Assembly (NCBI GenBank): GCA_009617715.1
Contig: VTFK01000553.1
Coordinates: forward strand, 1 to 64,000
Direction: 5' to 3'
Length of the DNA stretch: 64,000 nt
DNA from: Plectrocnemia conspersa
Lineage: Eukaryota > Arthropoda > Insecta > Trichoptera > Polycentropodidae
Below, piece after piece: positions 12,886 through 24,900 of this stretch. The notes beneath the pieces are model-generated. The model was not told the DNA's origin, searched no databases, and worked only from the letters and a program-made list of their open reading frames with translations. Both the position numbers and the translations under genes were made by a program. Each line of letters starts with the position of its first letter. The stretch's first letter is position 1.

Positions 12886-13380
12886 GAATATATTTTGTAG
12901 TAATTTTGAATAGTTCCAAAACTCAACTTTTTTAATAAAATCAAGCTGTTGTAGTAATATTGCACGATAGACTAGTGGTTAAAGTGGGTGTATAATACCT
13001 GAAAAATTGTATATGGACCCTTGTGTTATTACATTTTTATCAAGTCTGGGATTGATTCTACAATTAAGGTACTTTTACATCTTCCTTATGGCAAAGATGA
13101 ATAGATCAAATAAAATTGAGTTAAGGGGCGCATAGTTATACCAAATATTGTATAGCTGTAATTAATATTGTAGTTATTGACTGTATTTATTCAGTTGCCT
13201 GTCATATTTAAACGAAAGATTTATAACAAATACGTAAATATCAAGGTTTTAGAATCATATTATCGATACAGAGAATTTTTAAAATAGATCCGCGCTAAGC
13301 ACATAAATCAGAATTTACAGTAATTTTTGCTGTACTTCCTTGACTTTGTTGTCTTGTATAAATACGGGTATAACAATTTA
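12886..13380. other. No gene recognised
   Basis: A GACTAGTGGTTAAAG block near 12969 resembles an A box, but a proper B box is missing at tRNA distance. Confidence 0.4.
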
Positions 13381-14010
13381 TAGTTGAGAGGCAATATCGC
13401 TCCCCTAACATCTGTCTTCACCTACTCCGTGGAGGCGTAGGATATAGTACATACCACATATTAAGAACCCTTGCCATTGAATAATTAAAACATTATATTT
13501 AATTTTTACATTCATTATTTTAACGAAATAGATTACTTTTTAATAAGCGAAACTTCGTCGAGATTTTTTTCATCTTATTTTAGGTTTGAGATTCTCTGGC
13601 TTACACGGCGAGGGCATACCTCGCATCCTAACGGTTAACTTGCCTCCCGCCACCGCAACGCAATCCTGTTTGTGTTTTGTTATAAATGAAATTATTTTCC
13701 TTTTCGCGAATAGCTAAGAGTTTAAGTGTGTTACGAACAGTCGCCCCGTAATGAACTAGGAAGTTTCCGCTAATGGATTAGTGCGAGAGAGAGGGAGAGG
13801 AGCACACTTCGACCGCAAACACATTTACGGGTTCGCAAGAGTGTGAAGTTTCAACGGAAGAAGTCGCGGCTTAATCGTGACTCTTTGTCTGAAGACAGAT
13901 AAATTGCGTTCTTCTATTAACGCAGTAGCGACGTGAAGACGTGTTTGTATCGTAGATACGTAGACGGATATAGGAGAAATCGCCTCGCGGGGCTTCTAAC
14001 GTTAATTTAT
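13381..14010. other. GC-richer island with GAGA tract
   Basis: A GAGAGAGAGGGAGAGG tract lies at 13785-13801, with CG-rich blocks around it. No ORF of note. Candidate regulatory island. Confidence 0.35.
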
Positions 14011-14622
14011 TTCCAGAGAGAGATCTATTACGTTAGCTGAAGCTACAATCTAATGGCTAATGCTGTCGAATGGGTGTTGATTCGAATATATATTAATTAA
14101 AGGGATACAACACATTTATTTAAACATTTTTTTATTACGTGGAATGAAAATAAAAGCTGTTTTACTGTAATCCAAAGATTTGAGCTTTATATATATATTA
14201 TATTATATAACCAACATATTTTTTAAAGAATCTTCTTGTTTCATTCTGAAAAAATACCCGTACAATTTTGTGTTTTTATATCCTGTTGTTAATTTTATAG
14301 ATATATTAACTTATTTAAAACATGTCAATAATGCCAAATAAGCGCAATTTCAGTAAATGGCAAAGAACAGATATACTTTTATTGGATGAACTGAATCAGA
14401 ACAACGTAAGTAAATTAATTATTATTTTACATCACGCTGTATAAAATACATTAAAACGGTTCAGTATCAAAAAAAATCTATGAGAAAACTAATAACAAAT
14501 ATAAAAAAAGTCCCATTTTAACATATACCTATCCGAAGAGTAGTAACACAAGTAATATTCAAAGTCATCAAAAATAAAGCTATAAAAATAATATATAATG
14601 CATATATATTATTTTTATAGCA
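14011..14622. other. AT-rich stretch before the CR1-group element
   Basis: Nothing recognised, including no extension of the reverse transcriptase upstream of about 14623. Confidence 0.4.
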
Positions 14623-15857
14623 TTACTTCTGAAAACATAATATGTGAACAACAATCGGGATTCAGAGAAAAGCATTCTACTGAAACTGCATAGCAAGTAG
14701 TGATAAATTATTGGCTGTTGGCTAAGGATACAAACAAAATCATTGGAGCAGTTTTCTTGGATTTCAAGAGAGCCTTCGAAACAATAGACAGAAAAATAAT
14801 GTTAAAGAAATTGGAGAATATAGGTATAAGTGATATAGTTTTAAGATGGTTTAATAATTACTTACATAAAAGAAAACAAAATGTTATAATAAATTATGTA
14901 TATTCTGAAGAGAAATTAGTGTCATATGGAGTACCACAAGGGTCTAAATTGGGACCATTGTTATTTGTTTTGTATATTAATGATATAGTTAATAACGTGA
15001 AAAAAAAATGTAAAATTCATCTATTTGCGGATGACACATTAATGTATTGCATAGGTGATAACATTAAAGAAATTGTAAATAATTTAAATAATGAATTAAG
15101 TATATTAGAAATATGGTTAAAGAATAATGTACTTAAATTAAATGAGAATAAAACTAAATGTATGTTTATTAATTATAAAAATGTGTTAGATAATAGTACC
15201 AAAATAGTAATAAATAACTCTAGTATAGAAATAGTGGATAATATAAAATATTTAGGAGTAGTTGTTGATATAAAATTAAATTTTAAAGAACATTGTAATT
15301 ACATATTAAAAAAAATTAGTAGAAAAATAGGTTTATTATCTAGATTAAGAAATATATTAAGTATAAATACAAAAAAAAAAATTTACAATAGTATAATATT
15401 GCCCCATTTTAATTATTGTGCAACACTATTAAATATGTTAAATAAATTAGACAAACAAATGTTGCAAAATTACAAAATAGGGCAATGAGAGTAATCTTAA
15501 ATAAAAAATAGATTAACTAATTGTAAAAGTATGATTGATAGATTAGAATGGTTGAATGTTCAAGAAATATTGAGTATGAATGTTTTAGTATTTATATATA
15601 AGTTAGAAAATAATATGTTACCAGAATATTTTAATAAGTATTTAATAAGAAATAAAGATGTACATAAATATAAAACTTGAAATAGAGAAAATTTAAAGAT
15701 AATTAAGTATAAGAAAACGAGTACGGCTAGGGGAATTATGTACGGAGGTTTTGATTTATATAATAGTCTTCCAAGAGAAATCCGAAACAGCAAAAATATA
15801 ACGGGTTTTATAAATGGAATAAAAAAACACCTTCGTACATATAGAAATAAATTATAA
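14623..15857 (+). pseudogene. Reverse transcriptase, C-terminal part (CR1-group LINE)
   Basis: RNA-directed DNA polymerase of a non-LTR retrotransposon, acting by target-primed reverse transcription. The longest intact stretch is 14700-15488 (262 codons). Motifs in order: QQSGFREKHST upstream of a TAG at 14691; FLDFKRAFETID at residues 19-30 of that stretch (first catalytic Asp); YGVPQGSKLGPLLF at 76-89; FADD at 109-112 (catalytic Asp pair, 15024-15035); then the thumb with LKLNENKTKCMF. A 1-nt loss near 15470 shifts the frame. The C-terminal region continues in another frame (RAMRVILNKK, then GGFDLYNSLPREIRNS) to a stop at 15857. No endonuclease domain is present. Non-functional as it stands. 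Confidence 0.85.
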
Positions 15858-16005
15858 TATTAAGTCTTTATTATTGTAAATTTTTATTTTTTCTTTCTGT
15901 TATGTATTTTTTTATATATTTTTATATTTGTTTACTAAATTTGTTAAATGTAAAGATAAGCTATTAAGCTAAATAAATTAATAAAATAAATAAATAAATA
16001 ATAAA
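14623..16005 (+). mobile_element. 5'-truncated CR1-group non-LTR retrotransposon
   Basis: The 3' half of a LINE: the reverse transcriptase palm, the C-terminal region, a short 3' UTR and a microsatellite-like tail of TAAA/TAA units (about 15970-16005). The 5' end is lost within the finger/palm region, which is usual after incomplete reverse transcription. The simple-repeat tail and the motif set fit the CR1/L2/Rex1/Daphne group better than Jockey proper, but I cannot fix the clade. Damage is light: a stop at 14691, a frameshift near 15470 and two later stops. It is therefore much younger than the other retroelement pieces here. A decayed sister copy lies at 27330-28060 in the same orientation. 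Confidence 0.85.
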
Positions 16006-17040
16006 TATATTTTAATACTGTATTATTTATTTTTTCCTTTTTCTTTCACTTAAATCAATTAAGGTTTTTTTAGTTTTCTTCTTCAAATTTTAATTAACAG
16101 CATTTTATTTCATATTCTAATTTTTATACTAAAGTTAAAAACACAATTGTATTGAATTATATATTATTAAAATTAACTTTTTAAAACAGATTATTTGGAA
16201 TTTAATTTTTCATTATGCTCGTCATCATTGATCTTTTTTGCTTTTTTGAACAAAAAAATATTTGTTTAATTTAGCATTGCATTTTAAAGATAGTCCTTTT
16301 AATATAACTTTTGAAGTATAAGCCTGCATATATACAGTATTGCATACCATTAATAATATAACATTATCGCAGTGCCATTAATTAGAAATTCGTTCGTTCA
16401 GATGTCTTGTCAAGATAGCAGCGGTTTGTTCGCTCTTACAATACGAAATAACGATCGATGGAGACGCTTGTGTCGTTAAGAGAAAAATCCAAATAATATC
16501 TTATTAAACATAATTAATGGCTTTGATACGATTCGTGTTTCGTCCACAATATGTTCTAATAAAGTGATTTATTATGTTTGATACGCATCTTTGCTCTTGT
16601 ACTCCTTAATTGGAGCTCGTTCAAAGAAATTATATCAATTATTTAATATGCTAAGAGTGATGTGAATGTATGTCTTAATTCCGTGGGAATTGTTATTCGT
16701 ACATGTGTTCATTAATAACCTTGTTAGTGTAATTGTGTTAATTCTTGTATGAGTATATAAACAATGTTTATACATGTAAACATATTGTACTCACACACAA
16801 CAATTATATTGTTATTTTGTTAATATTAGTACAAAAATTAATTTCCCTAATTTTAAGGATGTTCAAAAACTGTTTTTAAATATTTTATTTATAATAGTTA
16901 TTCGATACATAAAATATTGACTTTTTATAATATATTTTGAATTAGAGTTTACTAAATTTTAATTCAACGACTGCGGACTAAAGTAATGGTATACTATTTT
17001 AAAAGTTTTCACTAGCTCCACGTGGCTTAAAAATTGTCAC
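16006..17040. other. AT-rich stretch, weak island at 16380-16620
   Basis: No coding or repeat signal seen. Confidence 0.4.
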
Positions 17041-17400
17041 CACTGAATCTCGACCATGACTGAAGCAGTTAAACCGGTGAAATTATTTTTTTATCCGTTG
17101 CACACGAGCGTGCAATTCAATCGAGTCGAGTTCGTGATAAGGATTCATAATCCAGTCCGTGTGCCCTGCCTATTGAGTGGCGAAAGGGAAAAAAGGAAAA
17201 GTTGCATCGCGCGAACACAATGCATGCACATTTTCCCCGAAGATAGCGTGACGGGGAAATTGTCGGGGTGAAAGCAGAAGTGCGTCGAACCTTTTCAAAC
17301 AGATTTTCTATTCAAACACTTTCGGGAAATCGACACTGACGACGTTCACGAATGCCTAACGTACGGGGAAATTCTAAAGAATGTGCACATTTCACGAATA
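17041..17400. other. GC-richer island
   Basis: Includes GCACACGAGCGTGC (inverted) near 17099 and several CGA-rich blocks. The 71-codon plus-strand ORF has no domain. Confidence 0.3.
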
Positions 17401-18060
17401 TAGTTTTGATGCAGTATATGTATCTATGAGTACCTATATTTTTAGTGAAAATCAATAAACAGTCCCCCTTTTTTATCAAATTTACGTGAAAAAATTATAG
17501 CCGAAAAATCCTTTTGCAGCAGACAAATAAATTAACAAAAATACTTTAAAAATAGTGTAAATATTTGTAGCTGAAAAAACATTATCATACGTGTGAACTT
17601 CATATAGACCATAAACATATTATTAAAATATTGTGGAAATATAAATTTTAAGAATTAGTAAAGTAAGAGAACAATATTCGAAAAAACATTTTGCATATGC
17701 AAGGTTATTAAGAATATATAATAAAACAACTAACTTCTTCAGCGATTTTTGACTCGATGATAGTCATTGGTGGACCATATCACTCTGTTTCGAAAACATC
17801 AGATCATTTTAAGGATAAACCATAAAGAACCGTCGTATAAATGAGCTAATCATTAGTTAAGAAAGAACGTCGTTTAATTTTACACATTAATGATACACAA
17901 TAAAAATATCAACGAAAAACTTAATCATTTGATTATCCCATTTTCAAAATCACAATAGTCAGATTAGTGAAAGAAACTCATTTTCTAAGTAACAAAAATA
18001 TTTTATTATGCTCGTAAAAATTCCTGATCAACATTTAATCTGTATCTTCACAATATTCCA
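17401..18060. other. AT-rich stretch, nothing recognised
   Basis: No coding or repeat signal seen. Confidence 0.5.
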
Positions 18061-18590
18061 TTATTACACATCGAGTTCGATTTAGATCACATGTTCAAGA
18101 TAACATGGCGTGCTAGCGAGTGATGCTGCCGAGCACCGACCTGACCCCTAATTCCATTGTTAGTTCTAATAAATGAGTCCTGTCTTTGAGTAAGCATCCA
18201 GCAGGGACCGCCCCTCATAAATCTTTGTGGCCATATCACGAGAAAAATTATCCGGCAAAGTTGTGATTTTCATGAGAAGGAAAATTGAATATCCATCGAC
18301 CGCTTCTATTTGATTTTCTTGAGCCTGTTCACCTTGAACCGTCCTTTGAGTCTTTGAAGGGACGCAAGAGCGTCGCACAGTATGCGACAAAGGCAAGTTT
18401 TGCGATAGCTCGAGGGGTGTGTGTACCACCACCGCCGCATTCGCACCCCCTAGATTCTGTATTCACATGTTGTGTTGCCCATCCGTCTTACATTAGGACT
18501 ACAATGGCCCAGCCTGAGCCCAATACTTGGCTGAAGTCTCAGCCATGACTTTGTGGTCGTCTGTGTATGGGTCAACACGTTAACTTCCGC
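18061..18590. other. GC-richer island
   Basis: Open for 87-88 codons on both strands with no domain; composition effect. ACCACCACCGCCGC at 18426 could bind Gli/Zn-finger-type factors. Candidate regulatory island. Confidence 0.3.
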
Positions 18591-19670
18591 TTACTGATCT
18601 TGAAAATATCAGTATTCAATAAATATATGTTTTCAAATATAACTATGTAAAATTACGATTTGAGTTAAATAGAATAAATTATTTTATAATAATATTTGTA
18701 ATTGAAATATTAACTAGAAAATATTTTAGATGAAAATACTTTCTGGTTAATATACATATATAAGTATATTATATCTATAATATATTTTAATTATTTTTAA
18801 CATGTTTTTAAATAATAATAATGATAAAAACAAAATTATTTTTTATGATTTAATTGAAAAGAAACGTATCAAAATTACGTATTAGTCGGGTTTAATTCTT
18901 ACTAAGCTAAATGCAGGCGTACCGCTTCTACATATTTAAATTACTAACGGTATTGCAAATTCTAACCATGTAACAAAGGGTTAATTGTGAAGAGTGGCAT
19001 TATATTTTAATTATTATTAAAATAGTCGAGTTTAAGTTAATTTACATTTACATGTTAATTAATTAATTATTTACAGACTAAAAAAATATCAATTGGATTA
19101 GGTTAATATATATATTAACATCGAGCTTTCAAACTAAATATTTATTTCTGAATAATAAATTCCAATTCTTGGAGTCAGATATTCATTTGGTTAAAATAAT
19201 ACAAATCCAATTCCTATAGAGAAGTATTAATAGAACCGACGATAAAATGTATGCATATAGTAGTGCGGAGAAATATTGACGCTGTCAGTCATGCGTTCGT
19301 AAAAGCGCTAGGAGCGTGTAAACGTCTATTTACATTGTAAATATCCTACATTGGAATATCGATTATATAAAACTATGCTTTGAAACATATATACAAATGT
19401 AGCTAGCACTATATGTACGCACATGGTAAATGTATTTGAAAAATGAATTTGAACATAATTGTATTATCACCTACGTGCCTTTTCATCTGAATAACAAAGC
19501 CGCTGGCGTCGATAAGAAAACACAGACGATTATATTATTGTAAAACAAATTTTAGATGTGAAGGTGTTGACGAAGATTCTAATATGGTAATTCGCCAGAC
19601 TGAGCACACAGTCTATGTATGTGTTTACTTATACTGTATATGCGTTTAAATATCCCTTGCTTTGAGTGCA
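18591..19670. other. AT-rich stretch, nothing recognised
   Basis: No coding or repeat signal seen. Confidence 0.5.
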
Positions 19671-20000
19671 TAGGTCCTTATGATACTTTTTCTGGACGAT
19701 GAACGATGTGTACTTTTGACAAGTGAAACGTTATTTGATTGATGATGTTGCAGCCGGATCCTTCGGATCCATGGACAGTCTTGGCTTTTCCCCTTGCAAT
19801 TACCGAGACATGTCCGAAATTGAAGCGGAGGGACGAGAAGGGATATGTTCGATGCGTGTGCTCAGAATAATAACGCCCTAAGGAATTGTTCAATTATGAC
19901 GTGCTGATTGATTGAAAATATTTGCTTGATATTTGGTGAATAAAATGGGTTTAAGACCCCATGACACTTTAATCGCAAACCAGTAATTATTTATCTAAAT
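19671..20000. other. GC-richer island
   Basis: Contains GGATCCTTCGGATCC (19756-19770), two BamHI-type palindromes three bases apart. A 71-codon minus-strand ORF shows no domain. Confidence 0.3.
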
Positions 20001-20980
20001 AAATAATGGTTTGCGTTTTAAGGGCAGACTCAAGAATGTGTCCTTTTACATTTAAAAATAACATTTCTCAATCCATTAAAGTGCTACTAGACCTATGTTT
20101 GTACATATTGGATATTAAAAATACGATACAATTGCTCATTATTCAAGAAACATATTTTTACATCCAATAATTAATCAATACGATATTCATCCGTAAGACT
20201 AGGAAAATATAGGAAAACCTCATTTTATATAATGTTTTTTAAATACGATAAAATAGAAATTATTTAAATAATTTACCTAACTCTTAATATTTAAAAACAG
20301 TAAAATATTTTTTAATTAATTATCTATATGCGCAATTAGAAAGCAAATTAAACTCAAAACTAATAATATATCCTATAGATGTTTAATAGTTTTTTAATTG
20401 TTTTTGCGATTATTAATTTCAATCATCGTTCACCTTTATTATTTTTTTCCGATACATAAACCAAATTGTTGTTTGTATTTAAATATAGGTGGCATGTATT
20501 TATTACACAGTCATTTTCACTCCATATCTATCTGCTGTTGATAATATTCTTGTTTAGACACAGTTGATTGCATAAACATAGAGAGCAAAGGTTCCTTTGC
20601 CATTTTCCCATCGCGAAAATTGAGAAATTTCATCAGAATCCGAACACAATGTTTTCATTCCAATTTTCCACAACCGCGGCTCGGATGAAAGCGCGACGAA
20701 ACGATTCGTTTCCAGAACATTTTTTCCATATATAAATAATGTATTATATAATAATTTTAAAGAATGAATATTTTTTTATTGACACTTCAATTTAAACGGC
20801 TGCTTTTTAACGCTGTAGTGTGTTAATTGGGATTTTAAGATAAACGTTAAAATAATCGAGACACGGTTTAAGATAATTATTAAAACATAATCTTAAAAAA
20901 ATACGCTTATTATAACTTTTTTTATAATCGTGATATATATGTTTTAATTAAGGAAAATATATCGAAACAACATTAAGCAG
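20001..20980. other. AT-rich stretch with a small island at 20580-20720
   Basis: The small island has ACAACCGCGG (Runt-like). Nothing else recognised. Confidence 0.35.
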
Positions 20981-21450
20981 AAAAACTTATGATTGTACTG
21001 CATCCATTTTGCAATAAATTTCCATTAAAGATTGTCTTACCTCCGACGATCGCAACCCCCAAGAAAACAATACCTTAGTACACCGGGCATAATGCGATGC
21101 ACAAGAAAATATATTGCAAGACAAAGACCAATTAGTGTCGGATAAAATAACCCGAGGAGTTGAGCTGAGTTGGATTTGGACGCCGGTGCGCGCAAACGTA
21201 AACATTTCGAATGCGTCGCATCTCATTTGCATCAAAATTTTAACAGAAGAAGTTTCAAAGGAAAGAGAGATAGATAGAGAGAAAAAGAGAAAGCGAGAGA
21301 GATTTCACGACGGAGATATTGGAGTTTCGCTGCTGCAATAGACCTGCCTTGTTTATGGATCGGAAGTAGTCTGGTGGGCTGAGTATGGTGACCCACCCGC
21401 ACCACCTAGGCTACCCACCGGGGGGACTCGATCCGTAAATAGCAAGCGCA
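20981..21450. other. GC-richer island with GA tract and octamer
   Basis: Holds GTAAACA (forkhead-like) near 21199, ATTTGCAT near 21226, the GA tract and a G+C-dense block at 21360-21430 with GGTGGG and CCCACC in opposite senses. ORFs on both strands have no domain. One of the stronger regulatory candidates. Confidence 0.4.
21260..21303 (+). repeat. GA-rich tract
   Basis: Repeated GAGA/GATA/GAAA units on the plus strand. GAGAG units are possible binding sites for GAGA-factor-type proteins. It sits inside the 21-kb island. Confidence 0.45.
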
Positions 21451-22039
21451 TAGCAAAGTTAATTTAGTGTTGAGAATTCGTTTAAATTGCGCAAAAATGC
21501 ATTTAATCTACAGTCCAACCTACAATGTACATACTTGAATTTGCAGGAAAAATATTAGTATGAAAGATGAAGCAATTTAGTACACCAGAGCAACACACGA
21601 ATATTGCTCAAAATAAATGTGAATATCATTGCTGTTTTATTAAATTTTATTTAAAAATTACTTACTTATACTTTTAAATTATATTGAATTAAAACTATTT
21701 TTTAATATTTTCAAAGGACTAACCATATCAACTAAGTTTAGCATAATAACAAATTACTGAACTGAAAAATTTATTCAAGATAAGAAATACACAAAATTAA
21801 TGAAAAAACGTAAAGTTTAAGGTAATAACTTCCTTTTTTAATTATTATATACCCAGAGAAAAAAAATATTAAAATTAAAGTGTAGGCAAAGTTTAGCAGT
21901 AAATAAGAACTATTGAGCCCTTTAATTTACTATTTTTCAAAATATATAATTCAAATTATATAGGGATTTTCATAATTATAGTAAATATTACTGTGTTTTT
22001 TTATTATAATATAAAGAATCATGGTTACATTTAATTAAT
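21451..22039. other. AT-rich stretch, nothing recognised
   Basis: No coding or repeat signal seen. Confidence 0.5.
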
Positions 22040-22300
22040 ACTAAGGGTTAGAGCATATATCCCTGGGGTACGCCAGCAAAAAAAAAACATGTTACCGATA
22101 GCTTATTACTAAGAATTATAAAAAATATTTTTTTCTATATTATAGTCATAAAATTTAAATTTAAGTAACGTGTATATTAAACCATCGTGACACATTGTGT
22201 CTAAAGCTTTTTTAACGTCAAACATTAACAGACCCGTATTTTTATTTACATTGAAATCAGCGGAAATGTGAGAAATATTAAAAAATATATAGATATTTTT
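22040..22300 (-). pseudogene. Jockey-like reverse transcriptase remnant
   Basis: On the minus strand a 64-codon open stretch (22109-22303) contains GLLMFDVKKALDTMCHDGLI, the first catalytic Asp block of a non-LTR RT. After a frameshift in an A/T run, AGVPQGYML-stop-PL follows (about 22045-22078), the GxPQGSxLxP block. Spacing is compressed, so part of the palm is deleted. Element ends are not visible. Confidence 0.65.
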
Positions 22301-23049
22301 CATATACTTTTTATGTATTTATTGTATTTCTAAAAAAATAGAAATCTAGTAATAAATAAATTGATATAATTTAAAAAAAATATAAATCTACAGTTTTATA
22401 GTAATAAAATACTCAAAATTCTAACATAAAATTAAATTTTAGTAAAAAAAACAGTCAACATTAAGCTGTTTTATCAATATGTTATGTTATGCTTAGTAAG
22501 TTTTTATTGTGTCTGTATGAAACGAAATTTCTCCTGATTTTTGTAAGTCATGTTTAAGTGAAAGTCATATGTTAATACAAGCCGTTAATTTGATTAAACG
22601 TATTTTATAGCTGTTGGTGATATGGTCGGGAAATTGCTTCAATAATGAATATTATAAATTACGCCATGGATAAGATTTATGTTGCTTAAACTATCAGAAT
22701 AAATAAAGTTCTACTGACCATAAAAGGCAAAAAGACGGTGTTTTGTGAAATGATTTTTGACTATATATGAAAACATATATTTATCGGACTTTAAAACGAA
22801 TTGAATTGTATGTACTTACTAATAGTAATAAAGATTTTCTTTTTAAATCGCTTTTTATACAAAAATTGTACTTTACAAATAATTTATAAATTAACATATA
22901 TAAATAAATTTTGTGAAATGTAAAAAATGAAATAATACACATATCCCTGATTTATCCTGTTTACTTTAACGCGGTCAAGAAAAATGTATTTTTTTTAAAT
23001 ATGGCAAGAAGTGATTAAAAAATATATGGTCGTTACATCCTTACATTCA
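22301..23049. other. AT-rich stretch, nothing recognised
   Basis: May contain more of the element at 22040-22300, but no motif is recognisable. Confidence 0.4.
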
Positions 23050-23180
23050 TAAATATTGAATTTGTCAATATCATTTGAAGGAGAAGGGTTTAAAGACCTA
23101 AATATTAATGATATCAAAGAATTGTTTATTGATGAAGTAATAACTGAAGATGAATTAGTTACGCATATTTTAATATCATA
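23050..23180 (+). pseudogene. Possible C-terminal tail of another pogo/Tigger transposase
   Basis: A 64-codon open stretch (23056-23250) holds SFEGEGFKDLNINDIKELFI followed by EVITEDELVTH. This resembles the GF-x-D-x(4)-DIxELL and LTxEEL segments near the end of Tigger/jerky-type proteins. Upstream RT or DDE motifs are not visible, so the match rests on about 30 residues. Confidence 0.35.
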
Positions 23181-23700
23181 TATTATATTATATATAAAAT
23201 TGGAAAACATTGTGTTAAAAATTGATCCAAATATGGATTGTGGTTTATAAACAATTACTATTTAATTATTACGAAAATCAACAATTACTAATTATTTTGC
23301 TTTGACAAAATACTATTTTTAAATAAATTTTTATTTACTTTAATTCAACACTATTACTTATGTTTTGATACACCTAATTTATAGCTAACTTTTAGACTCT
23401 AGATTAGAAATTAAATTTATAAATTAAAATATATTTTAATTTGAATTAATCTAAACTATGATATGCAGAATATTTTAGAATTGAATTGGCTTAAAAAAAC
23501 AGATACGTTTTCTGCAAAATTAATGATGCAGCAAAATTGAGTTGTAGTCTTGTAGTTGTATCCAAAATTTTGTGGTGGATACTTACATATGGAATTTGTC
23601 AGTTAAGTTAATAATCTAATAATTTTTTTTTTTACACATGAATATTTATAGGTACTTAATATCATACATTATATAAAACAGTGATAGGTAGTATTCACAA
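23181..23700. other. AT-rich stretch, nothing recognised
   Basis: No coding or repeat signal seen. Confidence 0.5.
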
Positions 23701-24370
23701 AGTTTCGTGTTGGAAATGTCACTGTGAGCGGGCGTAGCTTAAATGAGTTTCAAAAGACACACGTTCGTCCGGATTCAAAGTGTAATTATTTCCATTTTAA
23801 GTTTGCTCAACATTTATGAATCGACCACGTGCATACGGTTTTTCGCGTGTAACACGCTTCATACCCTCGCCGCAAGTATGAAGCAATATTAAAGTTTCAT
23901 AATGATACCCGGGGCAACTAAAACGATATCTCCGTCGGTTGATGTTTGATATTGAATGGGAATGGACGCCGTCCGGCTCATAAGTCCGCCTCCACTTTAT
24001 CTACACCATCATCCGACGGCCTCTGTGTCTAAATAAAACAGAAACGGCCGTCTGTCTGGAGGGGGGGAGGGCGGGCAACGACGGGCACCCGATTCTGGGG
24101 GGCCCCCGACTTTCAGCCAGGGGTCGTCTTCCTAGCCTAGCCTGGCCCCGACCTCCCCCGTTACCTGGCAACCGGAGATAACCGACTGCGGGGCCCGGTG
24201 ATGCGAAACGTGCAGAAATCACGTCCAAATTGATATTGCCACTGAGCATTTCTAATAATTTTATGCGGATATTCGTTAAAGTTCGCTGGTGCGACGAGGC
24301 ATTCGGTGCTGCTACCGGTACCCGGATAAGGGTGTACAGTGAAGTTATTTCGATGCTAATTTTTAGGTGC
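23701..24370. other. Longest and most GC-rich island
   Basis: About 670 bp with G and C runs at 24058-24110. The minus strand is open for 123 codons (24001-24372), giving a Pro/Gly/Arg-rich peptide without domain, as expected from composition. Strong regulatory candidate. Confidence 0.35.
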
Positions 24371-24660
24371 AAGTGGAAGAATGAATGTTAGCAAGGATAT
24401 GCAATTTTAATAATAATTTAATTAACTACTAAACAAACCTAAAATACCACGTGGATTTTTTATTCATAATCTTTTTATTAATTGCATTGCTTATCCAGAT
24501 TCTAAATAAATGAGAATACAAACGTTTAGATCACTTTCGTGTCATCAAAAAGTTTTTTAAGAGTTTGAAACGCATATTTAAAAACAAAAACTGTGACCTA
24601 CTTATCAGTATAGTTTCGAGATATGCTATGATTGGCCTGGCGTGTAGTATAACTATGTCA
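24371..24660. other. AT-rich stretch, nothing recognised
   Basis: No signal seen. Confidence 0.4.
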
Positions 24661-24900
24661 TGCGACGCTATCTTCCCGAATGTGGTATAAATGTTCGATA
24701 AAGTTTGGCATGAAGAGCTAAACTTTAAACTTATAAAATCAATCCCGAAGCGATATTGCTTGTTATTAAAATAACATCTTGAATATCAATATTTTAGTGT
24801 ACTATACAAATACGATTCAATCGGTTAAGGCAACAAATTAGTCAGCATGCTACAGGGTAGTGCATTTGGGCCTATGCTGTACCTGATGTATTTAAAAAAA
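24661..24900 (+). pseudogene. Jockey-like reverse transcriptase remnant
   Basis: CDAIFPNVV-stop-MFDKVWHEEL-NFKLIKSIPKRY (24661-24760) matches the first palm motif of Jockey-type RTs. After about 53 codons comes SMLQGSAFGPMLYLMYL (24843-24893), the GxPQGSxLGPxLY motif. Internal stops and a missing FADD block show it is dead. It is a separate insertion from the minus-strand pieces and is in the opposite orientation. Confidence 0.7.

Noticed and set aside
12960..13062. A-box-like GACTAGTGGTTAAAG and a GGGATTGATTCTAC block, as a SINE
   Set aside because: The boxes are about 80 nt apart, too far for a tRNA head, and the B box has mismatches at key positions.
15560..15793. 77-codon minus-strand ORF
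   Set aside because: Antisense shadow of the CR1-group reverse transcriptase.
24001..24372. 123-codon minus-strand ORF
   Set aside because: Pro/Gly/Arg-rich product explained by the G/C runs; no domain or splice signals.
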